This document shows, one piece after another, positions 40,756 through 48,090 of a DNA stretch of 64,000 bases. The stretch's first letter is position 1. The number at the start of each line of letters is the position of its first letter. The stretch is from CAYFPX01 sp964519895. Its GTDB lineage: Bacteria; Myxococcota_A; UBA796; CAJQPC01. The notes below the pieces were generated by a model that searched no databases, was not told the DNA's origin, and saw only the letters and a list, made by a program, of their open reading frames with translations. A program made the position numbers and the translations under genes. The stretch is from contig CAZFLE010000023.1 in assembly GCA_964519895.1 (NCBI GenBank), positions 1 through 64,000 on the forward strand, given 5' to 3'.

Positions 40756-42153
40756 TCAATCGTTCGTAGACGGCCTCGGATCCAGGACGTACACCGCACC
40801 GCCCAGGAGCGCGCCGCTGCTGTGGTCGGGGGCCCCCACCAACAGCACGGGGCCGGGGTCCTGGGTCAGCTCGCGCCCTGCGGCCACCGCCCGGCCCAGC
40901 AAATCGCCGGGGGTGCCGACACAGTCGGGGTCGTTCAGGGTCGCTGCGCCGCTCGTCGGGCCGCTCACCCTGTAGACGGCGCCGGCGTCCGGCCCGCCCG
41001 CGGTGTCATAGGGGGCGCCCAGCCACAGGTCTTGGTCCCCCTCGTCGCCCAGGTCACCCGGACCGGCCACGGCACTCCCCAGGCGGGCCCCCGGAACCGG
41101 CCCGGTCCACCGAGCCCAGGCGTGGTCCAGGCTGCCGTCCGCGGGCGCTGGGGACAGCAGGACCCAGACCTGGCCCTCCTGGTCGGGCCCGCCTCCGGGA
41201 CCGCCCACCACCAGGTCCACCAGCCCGTCACCGTCGACGTCCCCCGCAGCAGCCAAGGCCCAGCCCGCCAGCTGCCCCGGCGCCGAGCCGCTCCAACGTC
41301 CCGAGGCCTGGTCGAGCGACAGCGCCGCGGTCACGGGGCCTGCCGCCACATAGACCACCCCGGCGTCCTGGGCGCCCAGGTCCACCTCGGGACCCCCGAT
41401 CACCACGTCGGCCAGCCCGTCCCCGTCCAGGTCCCCCGGACCCAGGACCGCCGCGCCGGTCCGGCCACCCACGTCGACCCCCGACAACGCCAGGGCGTCC
41501 GCGGCCAGACCGTGCTCCCCCCTCCGCTCGGGATCCACCAGCCAGGCCCCCCCGACGTCCTTCAGGTCCGTGTCGCTGGACCACGCCGACACCAGGAGCT
41601 CCGGCAGGCCATCGCCGTCGGTGTCCCCCGCTCCGGCGACCGCGTGACCGGCGTAGTCCGCCCCCAGCTCACCGACCCAGAGCGCCGCGCCCGGCTCCAG
41701 GGACCCGGACGCCGTCACCGGCCCCAGGACCAGCACTGCGGCACCCACCTCGTCCTGATCCCGGTCGCTGAAGGGCACACCGACCCACAGGTCCTCGATC
41801 CCGTCTCCGTCCACGTCCCCCGGCACGGCGATCGCCGCTCCGGCGTGATCCAGGGCCACGCGCCCGGCAAGGGTCCAGGCGTCGGCCAGGCTCGTCTCGG
41901 GGCCCACGGGACCGGGCAGCACGTGCACGCCGCCAGCATTGACCCGCCCACTGTCGGGATCCCAGCCCCAGGACCCCAGCACCAGGTCGTCGAAGCCATC
42001 GCCGGTCACGTCGCCGGAAGCCAGCGCATCCCCCAGGCCTTCCCCCGCCTGGTCCGACGCCAGGCGCAGCACGGCCACGGCCACCCCCGGCTCGTCAGGG
42101 TCCGCCGCAGGCCGACAAGCCGACCCCCAGAGGACCAGGACCCACAGGCTCAC
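40756..42153 (-). CDS. Exported lipoprotein with FG-GAP/integrin-alpha-like beta-propeller
   Basis: 465 residues from a GTG at 42153 that overlaps the stop of the upstream nucleotidyltransferase (GTGA). The short uncharged leader VSLWVLVLWGSAC ends in a lipobox. The mature protein is made of seven FG-GAP repeats (GDVTGDGFDDLVLGS, GDVDGDGIEDLWVG, GDLDGDGLADVVIGGP and so on), each with a DxDxDG calcium loop, expected to close into a seven-bladed propeller. Unlike the 5050-7305 protein it lacks MopE repeats. Its translation is coupled to sugar-nucleotide genes, which links it to the surface glycoconjugate made by this operon. Confidence 0.82.
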   Translation of the reverse strand: MSLWVLVLWGSACRPAADPDEPGVAVAVLRLASDQAGEGLGDALASGDVTGDGFDDLVLGSWGWDPDSGRVNAGGVHVLPGPVGPETSLADAWTLAGRVALDHAGAAIAVPGDVDGDGIEDLWVGVPFSDRDQDEVGAAVLVLGPVTASGSLEPGAALWVGELGADYAGHAVAGAGDTDGDGLPELLVSAWSSDTDLKDVGGAWLVDPERRGEHGLAADALALSGVDVGGRTGAAVLGPGDLDGDGLADVVIGGPEVDLGAQDAGVVYVAAGPVTAALSLDQASGRWSGSAPGQLAGWALAAAGDVDGDGLVDLVVGGPGGGPDQEGQVWVLLSPAPADGSLDHAWARWTGPVPGARLGSAVAGPGDLGDEGDQDLWLGAPYDTAGGPDAGAVYRVSGPTSGAATLNDPDCVGTPGDLLGRAVAAGRELTQDPGPVLLVGAPDHSSGALLGGAVYVLDPRPSTND

Positions 42154-42851
42154 GGATCCCCAGGGAACAGCGCACGCATCCGCACCACGTCCTCGGGGAA
42201 GTCGATCTCGATCCACCGAAGCCCGGTGCAGTCCACGGCCCGGCAGTCGAGCTCCCCCCCGGCCAGCAGCTGGTTGAGGGGGCCGTGGCACAGATCGACC
42301 TGGGGGTCGAAGGACCCGATGGCCGCCGCCAGGGCCCCCGGCGCCGGGCCTCGCAAGGACATCACCCCGCTGAACTCGCCGTGCACCGGCGCCCCAAGGG
42401 CCTTGCCCATGCGAACCGGCTGACCCTCATCGAGGCGGATCTTCATGGACTCCTCGTCCAGGGGCACGTCCAGCATGCACAGGTTCAGCTCGCCCTCGGC
42501 CCCCAGAGCCCGGTCGAACAGCGCCGGGTCGGTGATCGTGTCGCCCAGGACCACCAGCACCGACGCCGCTGGGCCCACCGCTCCCAGCCCCACGCCACAG
42601 GACCAGCCCAGATCCGAGTCGGCGGCGATGGGGTTGCGCACGAAGCGCACCCCGGGCCGGGCCAGAGCCGCCTCGAGCTCGTCGGCCCGGTGACCGGTCA
42701 CCACGACCACCTCTTCCACCCGGTCCAGCAGCTGGCGGCAAAGCCGGCCCACCACCGTCTCGGAGCCGACCGACACCAATCCCTTGGGCACCGACGACTG
42801 CAAGCGCCGGGCTCGGCCAGCCGCCAGGATCACCGCCACGGTGCCGGTCAT
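42150..42851 (-). CDS. Sugar/alcohol-phosphate nucleotidyltransferase (LicC/IPCT-like)
   Basis: A 233-residue cytoplasmic enzyme of the NTP_transf/MobA-like fold. The nucleotide-binding loop is VILAAGRARRLQSSVPKGLV at the N-terminus, followed by VVVVTGHRADELE, FVRNPIAADSDLGWSCGVG and the metal site VLVVLGDTITD. This pattern is closest to phosphocholine and inositol-1-phosphate cytidylyltransferases, which activate a phosphorylated alcohol with CTP. Two genes upstream in the operon is a CDP-alcohol phosphatidyltransferase-like protein, the natural next enzyme. The substrate (choline, inositol, glycerol or sugar phosphate) cannot be told from sequence. Confidence 0.75.
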   Translation of the reverse strand: MTGTVAVILAAGRARRLQSSVPKGLVSVGSETVVGRLCRQLLDRVEEVVVVTGHRADELEAALARPGVRFVRNPIAADSDLGWSCGVGLGAVGPAASVLVVLGDTITDPALFDRALGAEGELNLCMLDVPLDEESMKIRLDEGQPVRMGKALGAPVHGEFSGVMSLRGPAPGALAAAIGSFDPQVDLCHGPLNQLLAGGELDCRAVDCTGLRWIEIDFPEDVVRMRALFPGDP

Positions 42852-42858
42852 GGCCGCG

Positions 42859-44526
42859 TCAGTCCCGGGTCACGGTGGCAAGGCGGCGGGTCTGCACGTC
42901 CAGCAGCACCGACGTCTCCCCGTCCGGCCAGAACACCGTCACGTGGTCGATCCGGTCCGCATCGCCCAGCCCGAAGTGCACCTCGGGCGGGCCCCCGGAG
43001 GCGAAGCCCGTGCCCCCGGCCGTGACCCAGCGGACCTGGCGCACGCCGTCGATCACCACCTCGACCCGCGCCCCGACGGCGTTCCGGTTGGGGGCGGGCT
43101 GGGCCAGCTGGAGCCGCAGCCAGGCCGCGTCGTCGCACCGGCTCAAGAACAGCCGGGCCGGCCCGTCCAGGTTGCGCACCAGCAGATCCAGGAAGCCGTC
43201 CTCGTTCAGGTCGGCCGGCACGATGCCGCGGCTCTGACCGGGGTCGTCGACCCCCCAAGCCTCGGCCTCCTGGACATAGCTGCCATCGGACAGGCCCCGG
43301 TAGAGCGCGTTGGGCTGGCTCTCGGGGTTCTGCAGGCTCTCGTGCTCCTCCTGGAGCCAGCCAAAGGCCATCACCACGTCCAACACCCCGTCGTTGTCCA
43401 GGTCGGCGAACTCGGAAGCCCAGCCTACGTCGCGCACGCCGACCTCGGGCGTCAGCCCCCGCGCCTGGTCCGACTCGTGGTAGCGAGCCGCGCCCTCGCT
43501 CTCCAGAAGAGCCACGTCGTCCCAGCCCATGATCAACATGTCCGGGTGGCGGTCCCCGTTGATGTCCGCGACCCCCAGGCCCATGCCGAAGATCGTGACC
43601 CCCAGAGACGCGTCGTCGGACATGTCGCTCAGCGCCAGACTGCCGGCGTCGCTGTCGTTGTGGAGCGCCCGGTTGGTCGGGGCCGGCGGGTCCCCCAGCC
43701 CCCCGAAGTCGTTGACGAAGTACAGATCCAGCCGCCCGTCCAGGTCCAGGTCCTGCAGCCCCACCATGTAGGTGAAGCCATCGTGAGCCTGCTGGGGCAA
43801 CAGGTCCGACGCATCGCTGAACGTGCCGTCCCCCTGGTTCAGGTAGAGCTCGCTGGGGTCCCCCGTGCCGGGCTGGTTCGGGTCGAAGGTCCCCGGGTCC
43901 ACGTCGGCGGAGCGGTGGGAGTGCACCACCAGGTCCAGGTCCCCGTCGCCGTCCAGGTCTCCCCAGGCGCTGCCGGTGCTGCCGCCGACCTCGACCGCCA
44001 GACCCAGGTCCTCGGCCCCGGTGAACACCCCGGTGCCGTCGTTGACGTAGAGCATGTTCGGGGAGAACCGCATCACCGCCAGCAGGTCCAGGTCCCCGTC
44101 GTCGTCGAAGTCCGCGGCCGAGGTGCTGTAGGTGCGGAATTCGTGGTCGGGGAACGCGCCCGCCGGCGCCAGGTGGAGCTGCCCGGTCCCGTCACCCAGG
44201 TAGAGCTGGTCCTGGGCCTGGAGGTTCGGCAGGTAGACGTCCAGGTGCCCGTCCCCGTCCAGGTCCGCCACCGCGGCCCCCCGGCCCGGCGAGCCGCTGG
44301 TCAGCGGCCACAGCTGCCGGTCCCAGTCCCCGCCCTGGAGCTCGACCATGGGCCCTTCCATGCGGGCCGCGGGGTCTGCACAGACGACTTCGGGGCCCGC
44401 CGTCAGGCTCGCCGCTACCGTGCCCTCGGGCACCGTCGAGACCGCCGAGTCCGAGCCGCTGTCGGTGTCGCTGTCCGTCGTGGCCGCGGGCCGGCAGCTG
44501 AGGGTCAGCAGGAGCAGGAGGGTCAT
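42859..44526 (-). CDS. Exported VCBS/FG-GAP protein with C-terminal ASPIC/UnbV domain
   Basis: 555 residues from the ATG at 44524-44526, overlapping the previous stop (ATGA); a GTG at 44559 would add an Arg-rich leader of 11 residues. The leader ends LTLSC, a lipobox, then an Asp/Ser-rich linker. Residues about 80-450 contain VCBS/FG-GAP repeats (AVADLDGDGHLDVYLPN, WGDLDGDGDLDLVVHSH). The end carries the ASPIC/UnbV module (NRNAVGARVEVVIDGVRQ, HFGLGDADRIDHVTVFWPDG), so the whole protein resembles the CRTAC1-like family. It is probably a calcium-binding surface protein; in this operon it alternates with lipid- and sugar-handling enzymes. Confidence 0.82.
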   Translation of the reverse strand: MTLLLLLTLSCRPAATTDSDTDSGSDSAVSTVPEGTVAASLTAGPEVVCADPAARMEGPMVELQGGDWDRQLWPLTSGSPGRGAAVADLDGDGHLDVYLPNLQAQDQLYLGDGTGQLHLAPAGAFPDHEFRTYSTSAADFDDDGDLDLLAVMRFSPNMLYVNDGTGVFTGAEDLGLAVEVGGSTGSAWGDLDGDGDLDLVVHSHRSADVDPGTFDPNQPGTGDPSELYLNQGDGTFSDASDLLPQQAHDGFTYMVGLQDLDLDGRLDLYFVNDFGGLGDPPAPTNRALHNDSDAGSLALSDMSDDASLGVTIFGMGLGVADINGDRHPDMLIMGWDDVALLESEGAARYHESDQARGLTPEVGVRDVGWASEFADLDNDGVLDVVMAFGWLQEEHESLQNPESQPNALYRGLSDGSYVQEAEAWGVDDPGQSRGIVPADLNEDGFLDLLVRNLDGPARLFLSRCDDAAWLRLQLAQPAPNRNAVGARVEVVIDGVRQVRWVTAGGTGFASGGPPEVHFGLGDADRIDHVTVFWPDGETSVLLDVQTRRLATVTRD

Positions 44527-45398
44527 GGCTCGGGGCCGCTGGCGTCGGGATCGGCCCACGATACCCGCTGGAAATTCTGCAGGTGGGGGTCGGCGATCTC
44601 GACCAGCATCCGCGCATAGGCCCGTTCCTGGGCGGCCACCTTGCCCGGTCCGAGGGCCAGCCAGAGCTTGAGCAGCGGACCCGGCACCACCCAGCAGGCG
44701 AACAGGAAGTCCAGGGCGCCAAAGGCCAGCGGCACCCCCTGGTCGAACAACACGGCCAGCGTCACGAGCCAGGCCCCGGCGTGGGCATGCCCATCGCTCA
44801 CCGCGGCCAGGCTGCCCACCAGGCCGCGGTGCTCTGGCTCAGGGGGTCCCGCGTCCTGGGGCTCGGCACAGGCCCGAGCGGCATCGTCGGTGGCCTTGAG
44901 CCGCTGGATCCAGACCCAGTAGCGGGCCGCGTGCTCGAAGGGCGTGGCGGCGATCACCGCCCAGAGCGCCACCAGCGGCAGCCAGTCGGCGTCGTGAACA
45001 GCCATGCGGTTCGCCGCCACCGCCGCCACCAGCAGCGTGGGCTTGAGCCAGCAGGTCACCAGGTAGTCATAGTAGACCCCCAGCCAGGAGCTGAGCCCGC
45101 GAATCCGTGCCAGCTCCCCGTCCACCGCCCCGAGCACCAGGGACAGGAGCCACAGCACGCACCCGACCAACACCCAGCCGGGCCTGGCCGACGCCACCCC
45201 CACCGCGCCCAGGGCGAAGACCCCCAGGGCCAGGGCGCTGACCCCGTTGGGCGTGATCGGGGTGCGCAGGAACAGCCAGGTGATGTAGGCCGACGGCCAC
45301 CGGTTGATCCGCTTGAGCCAGGGCGTGGCCCGGTGCTCCCCGGCGGGTCGCCGCACGCGCCGCCTGAGCTCGGCTGGGGACAGGGTGCGGGGGTCCAT
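44523..45398 (-). CDS. CDP-alcohol phosphatidyltransferase-like membrane protein, motif incomplete
   Basis: A 291-residue protein with several membrane helices (GVFALGAVGVASARPGWVLVG, LLVAAVAANRMAV, LPLVALWAVIAATPF). The family motif D-x2-DG-x2-AR-x8-G-x3-D-x3-D is recognisable as GAVDGELARIRGLSSWLG then VYYDYLVT. DG, AR, G and one Asp are kept, but the first Asp is Gly and the last, catalytic Asp is Thr. CDP-alcohol phosphatidyltransferases join CDP-activated alcohols to a lipid or polyol. With two key Asp missing, activity is doubtful, or the metal site differs. It sits two genes upstream of a cytidylyltransferase-like gene, consistent with the family pathway. Confidence 0.75.
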   Translation of the reverse strand: MDPRTLSPAELRRRVRRPAGEHRATPWLKRINRWPSAYITWLFLRTPITPNGVSALALGVFALGAVGVASARPGWVLVGCVLWLLSLVLGAVDGELARIRGLSSWLGVYYDYLVTCWLKPTLLVAAVAANRMAVHDADWLPLVALWAVIAATPFEHAARYWVWIQRLKATDDAARACAEPQDAGPPEPEHRGLVGSLAAVSDGHAHAGAWLVTLAVLFDQGVPLAFGALDFLFACWVVPGPLLKLWLALGPGKVAAQERAYARMLVEIADPHLQNFQRVSWADPDASGPEP

Positions 45399-45407
45399 GG
45401 CCGGACC

Positions 45408-46721
45408 CTACCCCAGCAGCAGGTGACTCCCCGCAGCGACCAGGAGCACGACCAGAGCGGGCAAGCCAGCCCCCACAGCGTGTCGTCGCGCCGGAGCCCG
45501 CGGCCCCTCGGTGCAGGCCACCGCCACGATCGAGGCGCCCTGGACCCACAGCGCCGCAGTGGTCGCCCACGCCACCCCGACCACCCCAAAGCCCAGCTGG
45601 ATGGCCGCCAGATCACCGGCCACGTTCAGGACCAGGCTCAGCCCTTGGACCCACAGCAGGGGCCGCAGCCGCCCCTGGGCGATGAGCAACAACATGCCGA
45701 AGTGCGCCACCGAGCGAGCCATCACCCCGGGCACGAACGCCACGAGCACCCGTCCCGCGTCGCCGTACTCCGGCAGCAGCCAGTCGATCACGGGCGGTCC
45801 GATCCCGATGCCGATCACACAGCTGCCCCCCACGACCAGGCCCAGCTGCTTGCCCCCCTGCACCATCAGCGGCCAGGGGTCACCGCCCTGGCCCAGGCTC
45901 CGCAGCAGGCGCGGCAGCAGCACGAAGCCAGCAGCAAAAGCCAGCAGCCAGGGGGTCCACGCCGCCGTCGACGCCAGCCCGAGCTGCCCCAGAGCTTCCT
46001 GGCCCAGCCCCCAGAGCACGAGCGCCCGGTCGGTGATGCGCAGGGCCACGTCGATCACGACGACGACATAGATCGGGATGCCCACCCGCCACAGCGTCCG
46101 GCCGGCTCGTGCGGTCCAGGCCGGTCGGACCCGCGACCCCGTGCCGCCCCGGGTGACCAGGGCCCCCAGACACATGCCCACCGCGCCGCCCGGACAGACC
46201 CACGCGTCCCACCCGAGCAGCGCCGGGACCAGGGCGCCCCCGAACGGGCCCAGCGACGTAGCCACCATGATCCGCGAGGCCCAGGCGGCGTCTTCCTGAA
46301 CCCGGGCCAAGGCGATGCGCAGGTCCAGCTCCTGACGAACCGGCACCGCCACCGCCGCCGCCAGCCAGGCCATGCCCACAGGGCCCCCGACCAGGAGCCC
46401 GGCCGCCACGCACAACAGCCCCACCCCCACGGCGATGCCCCACGTGCCGGCCCACGCCGCCTGCACCAGCTCCCGCCCCCAGGCCTGCTTGCCCTGGGCC
46501 GCGACCAGAGGGACCTCGCGCTCCAGGGCGCTGCGCAGCCCCAGGTGCAGGTGTGGCGCCGCGACCAACAACGACGCGAAGACCACGAAGGCGCCAAAGG
46601 CTTCGGGGCCGATCAGCCGGGCCGTGAGCAGGGCCGCGACCATGGCAAAGGCCTGGGCTGCCGCGGTGCCGGTGAGGAATTGTGCTGTGGCCGCCCAGAA
46701 GCTCGCGCGGGGTCGACTCAC
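45408..46721 (-). CDS. MOP-superfamily flippase (Wzx-like polysaccharide exporter)
   Basis: 437 residues from a GTG at 46721 overlapping the stop of the upstream gene. Twelve to fourteen hydrophobic helices are visible; the N-terminal helix pattern (GTAAAQAFAMVAALLTARLIGPEAFGAF, read in two parts) with the phrase LTARLIGPEAFGAF is the standard start of Wzx/MviN-type exporters (...lla r.lGpe.fG.f). Later helices include WLLAFAAGFVLLPRLLRSLG. Such proteins flip lipid-linked oligosaccharides across the inner membrane. With the Wzy/WaaL-like protein downstream, it makes a plausible Wzx/Wzy surface glycan route. No glycosyltransferases are in the window. Confidence 0.78.
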   Translation of the reverse strand: MSRPRASFWAATAQFLTGTAAAQAFAMVAALLTARLIGPEAFGAFVVFASLLVAAPHLHLGLRSALEREVPLVAAQGKQAWGRELVQAAWAGTWGIAVGVGLLCVAAGLLVGGPVGMAWLAAAVAVPVRQELDLRIALARVQEDAAWASRIMVATSLGPFGGALVPALLGWDAWVCPGGAVGMCLGALVTRGGTGSRVRPAWTARAGRTLWRVGIPIYVVVVIDVALRITDRALVLWGLGQEALGQLGLASTAAWTPWLLAFAAGFVLLPRLLRSLGQGGDPWPLMVQGGKQLGLVVGGSCVIGIGIGPPVIDWLLPEYGDAGRVLVAFVPGVMARSVAHFGMLLLIAQGRLRPLLWVQGLSLVLNVAGDLAAIQLGFGVVGVAWATTAALWVQGASIVAVACTEGPRAPARRHAVGAGLPALVVLLVAAGSHLLLG

Positions 46722-48052
46722 ACCCGGCGCCGTCGCCAACCGACCAGCGGCCACAGGACGATCCACGCCGCGTCGCCGCCGCCACAGCTTCGGCCCCCTG
46801 CTTCGGGCTCATCGACCGTCGGTGCACACGCATCCCCGACCCCGTCGCCGTCCTCGTCCAGCTGATCCGGATCGGCGTCCACAGGGCAGACATCGACCCC
46901 GTCCTCGAGGCCGTCCCCGTCGGTGTCCGGCGCCCGGGGATCGGACTCTCCCGGGTCGACCCGGCCGTTGCAGTTCGCGTCCTCTGCACCGTCCAACAGA
47001 CCGTCGGCGTCGCTGTCGGGGTCGTCTGGGTCCGTCGTCGAGGCCGGGTCCAGGTCCGTGAAGCCGGGCATCAGCCCCACCGCGCCCAGCTCGAGGGCGT
47101 CCGGCAGCCCGTCCTGGTCGTCGTCGGCCTCGCGCAGGTCCAGGGGGTTGAATTCGACCCCCATGTTGAACTCGTAGAGGCTCTCGGTCGAGATCCCGGA
47201 GACCAGGTCCGTGACGGTCCAGCGGTGGTCCATGTGGTCGACCTCGACCAGCCACAGCCCGTCGTCCCAGGCCACCCAGTGCACGCCGTTGTTGCCGTCG
47301 ACCCTGTCCTGATCCCGCGTCGTGGTGGATCCGACCAGGGTCACGGTGCCGTCGGCGTCGACGGTGTAGCGGTCCAGCCCCCGACGGTTCTCCGTGGTCT
47401 GCGCCCACAGCTCACCGCTGTCCGGATCCAGCGCCAGGCCCTCTCCCGCCCCCACGAGGATCGGGAGGGGGATCGCCTGGGCCCAGACAAAGGACCGGAA
47501 GGACTGCCCGGACAGGTCCATCAGCCGCACCCGCTCCGGCCCGTTCCCGTTGGGCACCTCGTAGAGCCTGTCCAGCAGCGGGTCGCGCACGAGCTGGTTC
47601 TGCCCCAGGTCGACCCGCCCCAGCAAGAATTCGCCGTCGGCCAGCACGGCCCCATAGCTGTCCCCGTGGTCGAGGGACCACGCCCGCAGCACGTTGTCCG
47701 GCTCCTGGGAGAACAGCAGCCGGCGGTGGGTGTCGACCTCCAGGGCACCCCCGCCGTCGGCCCCGGAGTCCAGGTCCAGCTCGGGCAGTCGCCCCAGATC
47801 GGCCGCGTCGAAGGCGTGGATGCCAGCCCCGTGGACCTCCCGGGCGTAGATCACCCCCGCGAGCGTGTCCAGCGCCAGGCTGGCCGAGGTGTTGCCCTCG
47901 TCGTAGACATCGGCCTGGACGCGGCGCTCGAAGGGCGCATCGACCGGGTAGCCGGCGAGGGCCGCCAGCACGCCGTGCCGCTCGGCGTTGACCCCGATGT
48001 ACACGGTCCGGTCCGGCTCGACAGCCAGCGCTGACAGGCTCAACCACCACAT
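46718..48052 (-). CDS. Exported protein with thrombospondin type 3 repeats and MYXO-CTERM sorting tail
   Basis: 444 residues from the ATG at 48050-48052. The signal peptide is only about 10 residues (MWWLSLSALA). Residues about 12-320 form a repetitive beta-structure (ASLALDTLAGVIYAREVHG, GGALEVDTHRRLLFSQEP) suggestive of a propeller. A calcium-binding TSP3 stretch follows (DADGLLDGAEDANCNGRVDP, DTDGDGLEDGVDVCPVDADP, DEDGDGVGDAC). The last 25 residues are Cys-Gly-rich, then a hydrophobic helix, then RRRR, the layout of MYXO-CTERM anchors cut by a myxosortase. It starts the surface-glycoconjugate operon and is probably displayed on the cell surface. Confidence 0.8.
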   Translation of the reverse strand: MWWLSLSALAVEPDRTVYIGVNAERHGVLAALAGYPVDAPFERRVQADVYDEGNTSASLALDTLAGVIYAREVHGAGIHAFDAADLGRLPELDLDSGADGGGALEVDTHRRLLFSQEPDNVLRAWSLDHGDSYGAVLADGEFLLGRVDLGQNQLVRDPLLDRLYEVPNGNGPERVRLMDLSGQSFRSFVWAQAIPLPILVGAGEGLALDPDSGELWAQTTENRRGLDRYTVDADGTVTLVGSTTTRDQDRVDGNNGVHWVAWDDGLWLVEVDHMDHRWTVTDLVSGISTESLYEFNMGVEFNPLDLREADDDQDGLPDALELGAVGLMPGFTDLDPASTTDPDDPDSDADGLLDGAEDANCNGRVDPGESDPRAPDTDGDGLEDGVDVCPVDADPDQLDEDGDGVGDACAPTVDEPEAGGRSCGGGDAAWIVLWPLVGWRRRRV

Positions 48053-48090
48053 CGGCGGAGCATACCGGGGGCCCCGAGTAGGATCGCCCG

